Assembly (NCBI RefSeq): GCF_014647855.1
Contig: NZ_BMPZ01000002.1
Location: forward strand, 124,001 to 188,000
Source of the DNA: Shewanella gelidii
GTDB taxonomy: Bacteria > Pseudomonadota > Gammaproteobacteria > Enterobacterales > Shewanellaceae
Reading direction: 5' to 3'
Length of the DNA: 64,000 bases
Shown in pieces: positions 44,042 through 53,819 of this stretch. Within the stretch, counting starts at the first letter, position 1, and every line of letters starts with the position of its first letter. Position numbers and translations under genes: made by a program. The notes under the pieces were generated by a model. That model saw only the letters and a list, made by a program, of their open reading frames with translations. It ran no database searches and was not told where the DNA came from.

Positions 44042-45178
44042 TCAGCAGAATTGCGAGAGAAGTTCGTTGACGAACATATGGCCACGCTCGGTGAGTTGCC
44101 AATGTTCGCTTGAAGTGGTGACTAATCCTTTTTGCTCTGCTTTGGCCATGCCCTCTGACAGCGTGTCGCGGTGTAACCCTGTACGCTGTTCATATTCTGA
44201 TTTTTCAATGGGGCGCATTAAGCGTAAGCGGTTCATCAAGTATTCTAAGGGACGCTCTTCAACGCTCACTTCTGTAGTTTCGAACGTATAGTTTTGCGCT
44301 GCCAAATAGCCTTTGGGGTGCTTTATTTTTATGGTGCGGACAATGCGGCCACTTTCTGTCTGAGTGATCTTGCCGTGGGCGCCGCAACCAATGCCGAGGT
44401 AATCTCCAAACTGCCAGTAATTGAGGTTATGTTTGCATTGGTAGCCAGGCTTTGCATAGGCCGAGATTTCGTATTGTTGGTAACCCAGTTGTGCCAATTT
44501 TTGCTGCCCTTGGCGATAGATTTGCCATAAATCTTCATCATCGGGGAGTTGTGGAGGCTTAGAGTGGAAAAGGGTATTGGGCTCAATGGTGAGCTGGTAC
44601 CAAGATAAATGTGGCGGCGCCAGTTCTGCTGCTTGGTCTATATCCGCCATAGCCTCTTCAAAGCTTTGGTTGGGTAAGCCATGCATGAGATCGAGGTTAA
44701 AACTATCGTAGCCTGATGTAAGTGCTTTTGATGCTGCAACTTTCGCTTCGTGTTGATTGTGAATGCGACCTAGTAAGTTGAGTTTATCTGCAGCAAAACT
44801 TTGCACACCAATCGAAAGGCGCGTGATCCCAGCTTGCTGATAGGCAACAAAATCATCGTGCTCTAGTGTGCCGGGGTTGGCTTCCATGGTGATTTCAATA
44901 TCTGCCGAAAATGGCACTTTTTCTTGTACACCATCGAGTAATTTTTTGATATTTGCTGCGGAAAATAGAGACGGTGTGCCACCACCGATAAAAATGCTGT
45001 GAAGCGAACGATTTTGCACATAAACCAAGTCTTGGTTTAAGTCCTTAAGTAAGGCTTCAATATATGCTTGTTGCGGGATCTCGCCATGGACACCATGGGA
45101 GTTAAAATCGCAATAAGGGCATTTTTGTACACACCATGGTATATGGATGTACAGGCTAAGTGGTGGCAGGGTTAGCAT
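44042..45178 (-). CDS. hemW: Radical SAM heme chaperone HemW
   Basis: A 378-aa radical SAM protein related to HemN but acting as a heme-binding chaperone. The cluster motif C16-VQK-C20-PY-C23 and the SAM motif FIGGGTPSLF are present, followed by the HemN_C domain (about 300-375). Last gene of the yggS-proC-yggT-yggU-DUF4426-rdgB-hemW series; its start lies one base past the rdgB stop, so they are translationally close. Confidence 0.95.
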   Translation of the reverse strand: MLTLPPLSLYIHIPWCVQKCPYCDFNSHGVHGEIPQQAYIEALLKDLNQDLVYVQNRSLHSIFIGGGTPSLFSAANIKKLLDGVQEKVPFSADIEITMEANPGTLEHDDFVAYQQAGITRLSIGVQSFAADKLNLLGRIHNQHEAKVAASKALTSGYDSFNLDLMHGLPNQSFEEAMADIDQAAELAPPHLSWYQLTIEPNTLFHSKPPQLPDDEDLWQIYRQGQQKLAQLGYQQYEISAYAKPGYQCKHNLNYWQFGDYLGIGCGAHGKITQTESGRIVRTIKIKHPKGYLAAQNYTFETTEVSVEERPLEYLMNRLRLMRPIEKSEYEQRTGLHRDTLSEGMAKAEQKGLVTTSSEHWQLTERGHMFVNELLSQFC

Positions 45179-45179
45179 G

Positions 45180-45797
45180 TTATCGCGACCCTTGCGCTTT
45201 AAAAACGCCTTGCTGCTTCATTGCTTCGGTTAGTAACTGGAGTGCTTTGCCGCGGTGACTGAGGCGATTTTTCTCTTCACTGGATAAGTCTGCTGCACTG
45301 CAGGTGTGCTCTGCTGGAATAAAGATCGGGTCATAACCATGGCCATTGGTGCCAGAAGGCTCCGTCGCCAATGTGCCTTCCCATGCGGCTTGGCAAATAA
45401 TAGGGGTTGGGTCGTCAGCATGACGCATAAATACGAGTACACATTGGAATCTTGCGCTGCGCTGTGTGGATTCATTGGCGAGTGCACTGAGTACTTTTTC
45501 ATAGTTGTCTGTATCTTTGGCGTTTTCGCCGGCGTAGCGAGCTGAATATATACCCGGTGCACCGTTGAGAAAGTCGACTTCTAAGCCTGAGTCATCGGCA
45601 ATGGCCGGTAGTCCAGTAACTTTAGCAGCGTGTCTTGCTTTTATAATGGCGTTTTCAACAAAGGTGGTGCCTGTTTCCGGTACTTCAATAACGTTAAAAT
45701 GGCTTTGTGGCAGCATTTCAACTTGATGAGTCGCGAACAGCTCTGAGAACTCTTTGAGCTTACCTTTGTTGCCAGAAGCGAGTACGAATTGTTGCAT
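45180..45797 (-). CDS. rdgB: dITP/XTP pyrophosphatase RdgB
   Basis: Hydrolyses non-canonical purine NTPs (XTP, dITP) to monophosphates. 205 aa from my start (E. coli 197). SGNKGKLKEF at the N terminus binds the substrate phosphate, and IADDSGLEVD followed by GAPGIYSARYAG is the family signature. The frame is open to 45875, but the ATG at 45797 has AAGG 8 nt upstream and gives the family N terminus MQQFVLASGNKG. Confidence 0.95.
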   Translation of the reverse strand: MQQFVLASGNKGKLKEFSELFATHQVEMLPQSHFNVIEVPETGTTFVENAIIKARHAAKVTGLPAIADDSGLEVDFLNGAPGIYSARYAGENAKDTDNYEKVLSALANESTQRSARFQCVLVFMRHADDPTPIICQAAWEGTLATEPSGTNGHGYDPIFIPAEHTCSAADLSSEEKNRLSHRGKALQLLTEAMKQQGVFKAQGSR

Positions 45798-45942
45798 GGG
45801 ATAACCTTTGTGATTGACGAAACAAGAATGGCGGCAATCATACCCAAGCTTGACTTGAATACCAATGGTCGCCACTCAATTGCAGTGATTTTGTATCGAA
45901 TTCGATGGCAATTAAGTGGCTTCGTCGTTCCTCGTTGTGGTA

Positions 45943-46383
45943 TTAATCAACGTAGAATTTTTGCTTGAATTTTAGGCTTGTATTCAATTTGTTTGAGTGA
46001 CGGATTGCAAGGTGAAAGTTTATCTCTTGGTCGTCTCGGTATGGGACTTCTGCAATATAGTAAATTGATTTGCCTTCGCGGATTTCTCTGAAGTTCAGGT
46101 TAATTCTTGCATCTAATAGATTATTGGCAATACCACTAATTTCAACGGGTACCGCGGGGCTTCCTGTTTGGCTAACATCGAGCACGACCACGTTCACAAT
46201 ACCGGTATATCGGCTTCTTTCAATACCATAGGAACGCGCAATATTTGGCGTTAAAAAGGTGCTTCCGAGCGCCATATAGTGAATATCGTAATTGCCGACC
46301 GATTGCTTTTGTTCGGCTTGACTGCCCCAAGGCATCAATAGCATGGCGCCACATAATAGGGTCAAGAATAGTCGCTGGATCAT
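45943..46383 (-). CDS. DUF4426 exported protein
   Basis: A 146-aa periplasmic protein with a signal peptide (about 1-23, ending SQA) and a single DUF4426 domain (YDIHYMALGSTFLTPNIARSYG). Function unknown; found between yggU and rdgB in many gammaproteobacteria. I use ATG 46383, preceded by GAGGAG, in place of the open frame's first ATG at 46449, which would put 22 polar residues before the signal peptide. Confidence 0.88.
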   Translation of the reverse strand: MIQRLFLTLLCGAMLLMPWGSQAEQKQSVGNYDIHYMALGSTFLTPNIARSYGIERSRYTGIVNVVVLDVSQTGSPAVPVEISGIANNLLDARINLNFREIREGKSIYYIAEVPYRDDQEINFHLAIRHSNKLNTSLKFKQKFYVD

Positions 46384-46569
46384 GGGTTTACTCCTCGCTT
46401 GCTCACGATACGGTGGAAAAGTGGTGTTGGGCGCGTTGAATTTCTTCATTGTTATATTGCAGTCTACCTATCATCCCACTATATGACGGAAGAGAAAAGA
46501 GGGGGCGATAGACGAGTATTCGCTTGAGCAAAAATTAAAGGATGTACTTGATGCTTAAACTTTGGCCGG

Positions 46570-46869
46570 TTAAGTATCAATGTTAAGCATTGGTTGTAGC
46601 GACTTAGGGATCACTTGTGGTGCTTCAATATGGACTTGCTTATGGCGGCTTTGTTGCCCTTTCACAATCTGGACCTGACTTTTGGGGACTTTAAATTGCT
46701 TTGCAAGAAACTTGGTGAGGTAGGCATTAGCTTTGCCATCAACCGGAGGCGCAGTGATGGCCACTTTGAGCTCATCACCATGGAGACCAATAAATTGATC
46801 GCGGCTCGCTTTCGGCTGTATATAGAGCTTAAGCAGCAAGTTTCCTTGCTGCTCTTGAATCGCAAGCAT
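46570..46869 (-). CDS. yggU: DUF167 family protein YggU
   Basis: A 99-aa small cytoplasmic protein of the YggU/DUF167 family. The signature [22 protein letters not shown] is in the middle, preceded by [13 protein letters not shown]. Function unknown. Its ATG follows directly after the yggT stop, which suggests translational coupling. Confidence 0.94.
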   Translation of the reverse strand: MLAIQEQQGNLLLKLYIQPKASRDQFIGLHGDELKVAITAPPVDGKANAYLTKFLAKQFKVPKSQVQIVKGQQSRHKQVHIEAPQVIPKSLQPMLNIDT

Positions 46870-47418
46870 CTATATCATGGCCCAAAATGGCACGTATTGC
46901 GCGAGTAGGATATTGATAAAATTAAGCAGAATCATCAACACAATAAATGATAAGTCTAAGCCGCCCATGGCAGGGATAAAGCGACGAATCGGTGCCAAAA
47001 AGGGTTCAGTCAATTGAGTGATCACCAGTTCAATCGGGTTATGTCCTTGGCTCACCCAGCTTAGAATTGCTCTGAGGATCAACATCCAGAAGAGCAAAAT
47101 CCCAGCTTCTTTGAAGACGGAAACCACAGAGAAAAGTAACACTGTAACAACGTCAATCGCGGCACCGGCCATTAGGCTTAAAATAACAACTTTCAAAATT
47201 ACGACCACAAAAGCCAGCAGCAGTGATGCGGTGTCTAGACCTCCCATTGCAGGGAAAATTCGACGCAACGGTTTTACAATCGGGTGGGTTGCTTTGACGA
47301 TGAATTGGCTAAACGGATTATAAAAATCCGCACGTGCGAGTTGCAGCCATATTCTTAAAATGACGACCATCAAATAGAGATCGAATATCGTACTAACTAA
47401 GAAGCTCAGTGCATTCAT
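46870..47418 (-). CDS. yggT: YggT family membrane protein
   Basis: A 182-aa membrane protein made of two tandem YggT repeats. The repeats are visible as VKPLRRIFPAMGGLDTASLL near residue 47 and LAPIRRFIPAMGGLDLSFIV near residue 140, each between hydrophobic helices (four to five in total). It has been linked to osmotic or potassium tolerance in some bacteria; the mechanism is not known. It lies 63 nt after proC and abuts yggU. Confidence 0.94.
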   Translation of the reverse strand: MNALSFLVSTIFDLYLMVVILRIWLQLARADFYNPFSQFIVKATHPIVKPLRRIFPAMGGLDTASLLLAFVVVILKVVILSLMAGAAIDVVTVLLFSVVSVFKEAGILLFWMLILRAILSWVSQGHNPIELVITQLTEPFLAPIRRFIPAMGGLDLSFIVLMILLNFINILLAQYVPFWAMI

Positions 47419-47481
47419 TGGAAATTCTTACCTTTATTCGTGGTGAGTTTGAGTGCTCACCGTTTGTTTTCGGAATCATTA

Positions 47482-48300
47482 CTAAAACTGTTTGGCCATT
47501 TCTTCTGCACGTTTAATGCAGTTTTCCATCGCCTGATTGACTAACCCGCGCAGATCGCCGTGTTCAAATGTCTCGACTGCTTGCGCTGTGGTTCCGCCTT
47601 TGGAGGTCACATTTTGTCTTAGCTCGCTTAATGACAGGTGCGGATTTTGCTTCACCATTTGTGCAGCCCCGATGGCGGCCTGTTGAACTAACGCTCTTGC
47701 TTTGTCTTCGTCCATTCCCATGGCTTGTGCAGATTGCAGCATCGACTCCATGAAGAGGAAAAAATAAGCTGGAGAGCTACCGGCAAGGGCGATCACTTGA
47801 TTGAGATCATTTTCTTGGTCAACCCAAAGGGTTTCGCCACCCGTAGCCATTAATTGCTCGCAGAGTTGGCGTTGCGCAGGATTGACATCAGCTCCTGCAT
47901 ACATACCTGTCATACCAACGCCTAATTGTGTAGGGGTATTTGGCATGGTGCGGATTAAGGTAATTGGCTGGGCAAAATAGTCTTGATAACGACCAGCTTC
48001 AATGCCTGCAGCAATGGTAATGATTAGCTTTTGACTTAAATCGATAGTGCGCAACCCTTGGCACACTTGCTCCATCAGTTGTGGTTTAACACTTAGAATA
48101 ATCACATCTGCGGTTTGTGCGGCTGCAAGGTTGTCATGACTGACTTGAATGGCGAAATCTTTTTTCATCGCTTCAAGTTTCGGTGCGCTTGGATTTGTGG
48201 CCACAATCGATTGTGCAGGATAGCCACTTTTGACAAGACCGCTGACGATAGAGCGAGTCATATTTCCAGCGCCGATAAAGCAAAGAGTTTGTACAGCCAT
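47482..48300 (-). CDS. proC: Pyrroline-5-carboxylate reductase ProC
   Basis: NAD(P)H-dependent last step of proline synthesis. 272 aa (E. coli 269). The dinucleotide-binding motif GAGNM (10-14), the substrate region RTMPNTPTQLGVGMTG, and the C-terminal signature VTSKGGTTAQAVETF are present. It lies between yggS and yggT in the usual order. Confidence 0.97.
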   Translation of the reverse strand: MAVQTLCFIGAGNMTRSIVSGLVKSGYPAQSIVATNPSAPKLEAMKKDFAIQVSHDNLAAAQTADVIILSVKPQLMEQVCQGLRTIDLSQKLIITIAAGIEAGRYQDYFAQPITLIRTMPNTPTQLGVGMTGMYAGADVNPAQRQLCEQLMATGGETLWVDQENDLNQVIALAGSSPAYFFLFMESMLQSAQAMGMDEDKARALVQQAAIGAAQMVKQNPHLSLSELRQNVTSKGGTTAQAVETFEHGDLRGLVNQAMENCIKRAEEMAKQF

Positions 48301-48395
48301 TTGGATCCTTATTCGATCACGTGTAGGGATTGTTCTATAGAGCTTATTATTTGGGTCAATGCCATTAAAAACAACCCTAGAGTCTCAAAGTGGGA

Positions 48396-49085
48396 CTAAC
48401 CTCTAGCCCCAAAAATTGCGCTCCCGATTCGAACTAGGGTAGAACCATGTGCAATGGCCTGCTCTAAGTCGTTACTCATCCCCATTGATAGGGTATCAAT
48501 ATCATTCGATGTTGCCGCGATAACCTGATAAAGCTTTTGTAATTCTGCAAACTCGAGGTTTTGAACGTGAATGTCATCTGTTGCCGTAGGTATGGCCATC
48601 AAGCCTCTAAGTTTGAGGTTGGGCATTTTCTGAATTTCGTCGGCAAGTGTAATGGCTTCTGTGGCCGAACAACCCGACTTACTGTCTTCTTGACTAATAT
48701 TGACCTGAATACACACATTGAGGGGAGCTTTGGAATTAGGTCGCTGGGCGTCTAGCCGTTGGGCAATTTTTAAGCGGCTTACGGTGTGCATCCAGTCAAA
48801 ATGCTCGGCAACAATGCGTGTTTTATTGGACTGTAAGGGGCCGATAAAGTGCCATTGAATATCTGGGCATGATTGCTGCAGTGCTTGGATCTTTTCTTGA
48901 CCTTCTTGCACATAGTTTTCGCCAAAGCTTCTTTGTCCTGCAGCGTAAGCCGCTAAGATTTGTGCAATTGGTTTGGTTTTACTGACTGCTAGTAATTGAA
49001 TTTCTTGGCTGTCTCGCGCACATTTTTCAGCCGCAAGTACAATCCGAGACTGGGCGAGAGAGAGTCTGTCTGCTATTGTTGTCAT
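48396..49085 (-). CDS. yggS: PLP homeostasis protein YggS
   Basis: A 229-aa PLP-binding protein (PLPBP/PipY family) that maintains pyridoxal-phosphate balance and influences amino-acid metabolism. The PLP lysine is K36 in LLAVSKTKP; other blocks are GENYVQEGQEKI, WHFIGPLQSNK and LSMGMSNDLEQAI. It begins the series leading to hemW and is divergent from pilT across only 35 nt. Confidence 0.96.
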   Translation of the reverse strand: MTTIADRLSLAQSRIVLAAEKCARDSQEIQLLAVSKTKPIAQILAAYAAGQRSFGENYVQEGQEKIQALQQSCPDIQWHFIGPLQSNKTRIVAEHFDWMHTVSRLKIAQRLDAQRPNSKAPLNVCIQVNISQEDSKSGCSATEAITLADEIQKMPNLKLRGLMAIPTATDDIHVQNLEFAELQKLYQVIAATSNDIDTLSMGMSNDLEQAIAHGSTLVRIGSAIFGARG

Positions 49086-49120
49086 GATGTAATTAATTGC
49101 TTATATGGATATCCCAAACT

Positions 49121-50158
49121 ATGGAAATCACAGAGTTACTGGCCTTTAGTGTAAAGCACAACGCCTCGGATCTACACCTTTCAGCAGGTTTATCTCCGAT
49201 GATCAGGGTAGATGGCGAAGTCAGGAAGATTAACCTGCCTGCACTGGATCACCAAGGTGTGCATAGTCTTGTCTATGACATCATGAACGATAAGCAGCGT
49301 AAGGACTATGAAGAACATCTAGAAATCGATTTTTCATTTGAAGTGCCTAACTTAGCTCGTTTTCGTGTGAATGCCTTTAACCAGTCCCGTGGTGCAGCTG
49401 CAGTATTCCGTACCATTCCAAGCGAAATCCTGTCGTTAGAGCAACTTGGTGCACCAGAAATTTTCAAGAAAATATCGAGTTTGCCCCGTGGTTTAGTACT
49501 TGTGACCGGGCCTACGGGTTCAGGTAAGAGTACAACACTTGCTGGTATGGTGGATTTTATTAATGAAAATCGCCACGATCATATTTTAACTATTGAAGAC
49601 CCGATCGAATTCGTACACAAGAACAAGCAGTGTTTGATTAACCAACGGGAAGTTCATAAGCATACCCATAGCTTTAATGCCGCATTGCGTAGTGCTTTGC
49701 GTGAAGATCCCGATGTGATTCTCGTGGGTGAGATGCGTGACCTTGAGACCATTCGACTCGCGATGACCGCAGCAGAAACCGGTCACTTAGTCTTTGGTAC
49801 CTTGCATACGACCTCTGCTGCAAAAACCATTGACCGTGTCGTCGACGTATTCCCAGCAGGTGAAAAAGACATGGTGCGAACCATGTTGTCTGAATCATTA
49901 CAGGCGGTTATTTCGCAAACGCTCATCAAAAAAGTGGGCGGTGGCCGAGTTGCAGCCCATGAAATTATGATAGGTACGCCGGCGATTAAAAACTTGATTC
50001 GTGAAGATAAAGTTGCGCAAATGTACTCTGCGATTCAAACCGGTATGGCGCATGGAATGCAAACCCTTGAACAAAGCTTACAGACACTCGTGAATCGCGG
50101 ACTGATTACCCGTGAAGATGCCATGTCGAAAAGCTCTAATAAGCAAGCGACTTTCTAA
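49121..50158 (+). CDS. pilT: Type IV pilus retraction ATPase PilT
   Basis: Hexameric secretion-type ATPase that disassembles type IV pili for twitching. 345 aa from ATG 49121. Walker A PTGSGKS (131-137), Asp box TIEDPIEFVH, Walker B PDVILVGEMRD and His box TGHLVFGTLHT are all present. The frame is open eight codons upstream, but this start gives the family N terminus MEITELLAFSVKHNASDLHL; its ribosome binding site is weak (GGAT). pilU follows after 9 nt. Confidence 0.96.
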   Translation: MEITELLAFSVKHNASDLHLSAGLSPMIRVDGEVRKINLPALDHQGVHSLVYDIMNDKQRKDYEEHLEIDFSFEVPNLARFRVNAFNQSRGAAAVFRTIPSEILSLEQLGAPEIFKKISSLPRGLVLVTGPTGSGKSTTLAGMVDFINENRHDHILTIEDPIEFVHKNKQCLINQREVHKHTHSFNAALRSALREDPDVILVGEMRDLETIRLAMTAAETGHLVFGTLHTTSAAKTIDRVVDVFPAGEKDMVRTMLSESLQAVISQTLIKKVGGGRVAAHEIMIGTPAIKNLIREDKVAQMYSAIQTGMAHGMQTLEQSLQTLVNRGLITREDAMSKSSNKQATF

Positions 50159-50167
50159 GGACTGATC

Positions 50168-51280
50168 ATGGACGTACGCCCCTTTTTAAAGACGATTATT
50201 GAGCGTAAGGCTTCGGATTTATTCATCACGGCAGGCTTTCCGCCTAGCGCCAAAATTGATGGTGAGTTGAAGCCACTTGCGGAACATTCGTTTACGCCCG
50301 CGCAGTCATTAGATTTTGTTGAATCTTTAATGACTGAAGCGCAAAAGACCGAGTTTCACGAAACAAAAGAGTGTAACTTTGCTTTTGCTGCCAAGGATCT
50401 GGGTCGCTTTCGTGTGAGCGCATTTTGGCAACGCGAGTCGCCAGGTTGTGTGATGCGTCGGATTGAAACAGAAATCCCATCGGTTGAGTCACTGTATTTG
50501 CCGCCAATTCTTAAAGATTTGGTGATGAGCAAGCGTGGTCTTATCATTATGGTGGGGGGAACCGGAACCGGTAAATCAACATCGTTGGCCGCACTTGTTG
50601 GTTATCGAAATGCCCATGCACGAGGCCATATTCTGACCATTGAAGATCCGGTTGAATTTGTCCATGAGCATCGCCGGAGTATTATCACGCAACGTGAAGT
50701 TGGGATTGATACAGACTCTTTTGATGCAGCGCTGAAAAGCTCGTTACGTCAAGCGCCAGACGTGATTCTTATTGGTGAGATCCGAACTCAAGAAACGATG
50801 GAATTTGCACTGTCATTTGCTGAAACGGGTCACTTATGTATGGCTACTTTGCACGCGAACAACGCAAACCAAGCGTTAGATCGTATTATGCATTTAGTGC
50901 CAGAGAGTAAGCATCACCAGTTACTATTCGATTTATCCTTAAACCTTCGTGGTATTGTGGCGCAACAATTGGTTCCGAAAACCGATGGTACAGGGCGTCG
51001 TGCTGCAATTGAAATCCTCATCAATACCCCGCGTGTGGCAAGCTTGATTGCCAAAAATGAGCTGCACCTGCTGAAAGAGACGATTTCTAAGTCGACAGAG
51101 CAGGGAATGCAAACGTTTGACCAGGCACTTTTGGCACTGTATACCGAAGGTGAAATCAGTTATGCCGATGCGCTGCATCATGCGGATTCACCAAATGACT
51201 TGCGATTGATGATTAAACTGCAAGGTTCAGAGGCTGCGAGCCCCGGTTTTATGGAAGGCGTGACGTTAGACTTGGACTAA
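50168..51280 (+). CDS. pilU: PilT-dependent retraction ATPase PilU
   Basis: Paralogue of PilT that boosts retraction force and depends on PilT. The 370 aa include Walker A GTGTGKS (131-137), TIEDPVEFVH, PDVILIGEIRTQET and TGHLCMATLHANN. The C-terminal extension past the PilT end is acidic. In an operon with pilT, ended by a terminator with a GAAA tetraloop. Confidence 0.96.
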   Translation: MDVRPFLKTIIERKASDLFITAGFPPSAKIDGELKPLAEHSFTPAQSLDFVESLMTEAQKTEFHETKECNFAFAAKDLGRFRVSAFWQRESPGCVMRRIETEIPSVESLYLPPILKDLVMSKRGLIIMVGGTGTGKSTSLAALVGYRNAHARGHILTIEDPVEFVHEHRRSIITQREVGIDTDSFDAALKSSLRQAPDVILIGEIRTQETMEFALSFAETGHLCMATLHANNANQALDRIMHLVPESKHHQLLFDLSLNLRGIVAQQLVPKTDGTGRRAAIEILINTPRVASLIAKNELHLLKETISKSTEQGMQTFDQALLALYTEGEISYADALHHADSPNDLRLMIKLQGSEAASPGFMEGVTLDLD

Positions 51281-51373
51281 CCTAAAACCAAGGTGTCATC
51301 AGCGAATTTGGATTGACGCGCCCGTCATCATTGTCATCAGACCGGTTTTATATTTGGCTGTAATCAAAAGATA

Positions 51374-51405
51374 GTGGTATCAACGAAAGTTGGTACCACT
51401 TTTTT
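51374..51405 (+). terminator. Intrinsic terminator after pilU
   Basis: GTGGTATCAAC (51374-51384) pairs with GTTGGTACCAC (51389-51399) with one G-U, closed by a GAAA tetraloop and followed by six T. Confidence 0.92.
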
Positions 51406-51594
51406 GATCAAATGAGTGGGCTTATTCGTAAAACTGACCCCGAGTTGCACCGGATGTGTTGACTTGGCGATTCCTTAAGCAAATCGCATGAATTGTGAGT
51501 GCTTATTTCCATTTTGGCTATGTACAAAAGGGCGTGTTCAATGAATAATTGACCCTCCTATTGCCAAGAAATTTTAATGTTTTAAGAGGCTGTT

Positions 51595-52608
51595 TTGGCT
51601 AAATATTCTGGTCTATCTAAAGAAGTCGGGCATCAGACCCGCAATAAAACGGGTGTATTGCTGGTTAATTTAGGCACACCAGAAGCACCGACGACCGCGG
51701 CGGTGCGGACTTATCTTGCAGAGTTTTTGGCTGATCCCCGTGTAGTAGAGATCCCACGGCTGATATGGTTGATGATCTTACATGGGATTATTTTGCGCGT
51801 GCGCCCAGCAAAGTCAGCCGCGTTGTATCAACAAATTTGGACCGAAAATGGTTCACCATTAATGGATATTAGTAAGAAGCAAGCCAAAGCGCTCGGGGAG
51901 CGCCTGTCTGCCCAAGGCTATGACGTCCCGGTTGGTCTTGCGATGCGCTACGGCCAGCCCGCAATTGAGCCAGTGATGAAACAAATGCAAGCTCAAGGTG
52001 TCGACAAGTTTGTGATCCTGCCGCTTTATCCTCAATACTCAGCCACGACAACTGGCTCGGTGTTTGACGCGATTGCGAAAGCACTATCTAAGTGGCGCTA
52101 TATTCCGTCGTTGCACTTTATTCATACCTATCATGACAACCCTGATTTCATTGATGCATTGGCGGATTCAATTCAGCAAGACTTTGATAAACATGGCCAA
52201 CCTAAAAAGTTACTCTTGTCTTATCATGGCATGCCAGAGCGTAATTTGTTGTTGGGTGATCCTTACTATTGTTTTTGTATGAAGACCACTAAACTCGTGG
52301 CGCAGAAACTTGGGTTAAAAGAGTCGGATTATGTGACGAGTTTTCAATCTCGGTTTGGGAAGGCGAAATGGCTACAGCCGTATACTGATGCGACGTTAGA
52401 AGCTATGCCTGCAAAAGGCGATGATGATGTTGCCGTTGTTTGCCCTGCGTTTAGCGCCGATTGTTTAGAAACGTTAGAAGAGATTGCGGAAGAAAACCGA
52501 GAGGTGTTTGAAGAAGCCGGTGGTCAAAAGTATCGCTATATCGCTGCGTTAAATGACAACCCGAAGCATATTGATATGATGGCGAACTTAGTTAAACCGT
52601 ATTTGTAG
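51595..52608 (+). CDS. hemH: Ferrochelatase HemH
   Basis: Inserts Fe2+ into protoporphyrin IX to give heme. 337 aa (E. coli 320; the extra residues are N-terminal). Catalytic H211 in LLSYHGMP and E292 in CLETLEEI have the normal 81-residue spacing. Other blocks: LLVNLGTPEAPT, DPYYCFCMKTTKL and FQSRFGKAKWLQPYT. The start is a TTG with AAGAGG 5 nt upstream; no ATG fits better. About 310 nt, including the pilU terminator, separate it from pilU, so it is a separate unit. Confidence 0.95.
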   Translation: MAKYSGLSKEVGHQTRNKTGVLLVNLGTPEAPTTAAVRTYLAEFLADPRVVEIPRLIWLMILHGIILRVRPAKSAALYQQIWTENGSPLMDISKKQAKALGERLSAQGYDVPVGLAMRYGQPAIEPVMKQMQAQGVDKFVILPLYPQYSATTTGSVFDAIAKALSKWRYIPSLHFIHTYHDNPDFIDALADSIQQDFDKHGQPKKLLLSYHGMPERNLLLGDPYYCFCMKTTKLVAQKLGLKESDYVTSFQSRFGKAKWLQPYTDATLEAMPAKGDDDVAVVCPAFSADCLETLEEIAEENREVFEEAGGQKYRYIAALNDNPKHIDMMANLVKPYL

Positions 52609-52639
52609 TGAGTGGGCGCAACTCGTTTTTCTGATTGAT

Positions 52640-52673
52640 AAAAAGGGGCTTTACATACGTAAAGCCCCTTTTT
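52640..52673. terminator. Strong terminator between hemH and ruvX
   Basis: A perfect 15-bp stem, AAAAAGGGGCTTTAC (52640-52654) with GTAAAGCCCCTTTTT (52659-52673), and an ATAC loop. A and T runs on both sides allow bidirectional action between convergent genes. Confidence 0.95.
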
Positions 52674-52743
52674 ATTTTTTATGAGTAATGTAAACAAGTT
52701 TTCAAGGGCTAACATGGAGCCAACAGCACCGTTATTGAGCTGT

Positions 52744-53163
52744 TTAATACAGGCTTTCAAAGTAGCTTTCGATAATCAAGACTGCCGATACTGCATCGAT
52801 TTGTCCTTTATCTAAAGCTTTGTAGCCGCCCAATTCAAACAGCCTTGCTTTAGCATCGGCAGTTGTTAGTCGCTCATCTTGGGTCGCGACTTTTACACCG
52901 AAGCGGCCATTGATACGATTGGCAAACTTTCGCGCTCTTTGGGTCATCTCTTGCTCTGTGCCATCCATGTTCAAAGGCAGGCCGACGACCACTAGATCGG
53001 GTTGCCACTCTTGAATGAGGGCACCGATGTCATCCCAGTTAGGAATTCCATCCGTTGCTTTAATTGATGTCAGTGGGTTAGCACTCCCCGTTACTTGTTG
53101 GCCAATGGCGATGCCAATGCTCTTGGTGCCAAAATCAAAGCCAAGCACAGTCTGAGTTGTCAT
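52744..53163 (-). CDS. ruvX: Holliday junction resolvase-like protein RuvX (YqgF)
   Basis: A 139-aa RNase H-fold nuclease of the YqgF family, implicated in 16S rRNA maturation. [15 protein letters not shown] at the N terminus carries the first catalytic Asp, [13 protein letters not shown] the middle block, and [10 protein letters not shown] the third; the C terminus [16 protein letters not shown] holds the last Asp. It lies 56 nt after yqgE, the usual partner. Confidence 0.96.
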   Translation of the reverse strand: MTTQTVLGFDFGTKSIGIAIGQQVTGSANPLTSIKATDGIPNWDDIGALIQEWQPDLVVVGLPLNMDGTEQEMTQRARKFANRINGRFGVKVATQDERLTTADAKARLFELGGYKALDKGQIDAVSAVLIIESYFESLY

Positions 53164-53219
53164 AAAAAGTCAGAATTCCAAAAATTAAATGTGTCTGTCG
53201 CTAGAGCGAGCCAATGCAG

Positions 53220-53795
53220 TTAAGCATGACCCGTTTGCGACGAAATTTGCCAGACGTCAAAACCGAGGGTTTGGGTCGCCTTTTCCCACAGGTTGTCATA
53301 GTCTTGATCAAATAAGAGTGCTTGACTTGCGGGGATAGTTAACCAAGTATTATCGGCGATCTCCTGTTCAAGCTGTCCTTGACTCCAGCCCGAGTGCCCA
53401 AGAGCAACGATATAATTCTCAGGGCCTTTTTCGGTACCAATCGCACTCAAAATGTCTCTTGAAGAAGTCAACATTAATGAGTCTGAAACCAAATGGCTAT
53501 TGCTCCAGTATGATTGTGGTGTATGTAATACGTAGCCACGATCCGGGGTAACTGGGCCACCCATGATAACTTCTACTTGCTCAGTATCTTCAGAGAACTC
53601 TGGAGCGTGCTCGGTCTCATTTTCTTCGGCGATTTGCTCAAGTAGCTCATTGACTTTAATACCAACCGGACGGTTGATAATTAAACCCATTGCCCCTTTA
53701 CTGTCGTGCTCGCAAAGGTACACGACCGTTCTTTCAAAATATGTGTCTTTCAGGCTAGGCATCGCAATTAAGAAGTGACCTTCTAAACTCTGCAT
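53220..53795 (-). CDS. yqgE: YqgE/AlgH family protein
   Basis: A 191-aa cytoplasmic protein of the YqgE/AlgH (DUF179) family. The start [20 protein letters not shown] and [11 protein letters not shown] are diagnostic, as is [14 protein letters not shown]. Biochemical function unknown; it is nearly always upstream of ruvX, as here. Probably in one transcript with yciH upstream (24-nt gap). Confidence 0.95.
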   Translation of the reverse strand: MQSLEGHFLIAMPSLKDTYFERTVVYLCEHDSKGAMGLIINRPVGIKVNELLEQIAEENETEHAPEFSEDTEQVEVIMGGPVTPDRGYVLHTPQSYWSNSHLVSDSLMLTSSRDILSAIGTEKGPENYIVALGHSGWSQGQLEQEIADNTWLTIPASQALLFDQDYDNLWEKATQTLGFDVWQISSQTGHA

Positions 53796-53819
53796 GGTGC
53801 GCTCCCATCTATATTTGTT

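Noticed and set aside
44180..44210. Sequence resembling a TorR box (CTGTTCATAT) near 44.19 kb
   Set aside because: It is a single match inside the hemW coding region, far from the tor genes, so most likely chance.
43588..44291. Plus-strand open frames of 85 and 145 codons between the LysR gene and hemW
   Set aside because: The second is largely antisense to hemW, and neither has a ribosome binding site, family motif or sensible composition.
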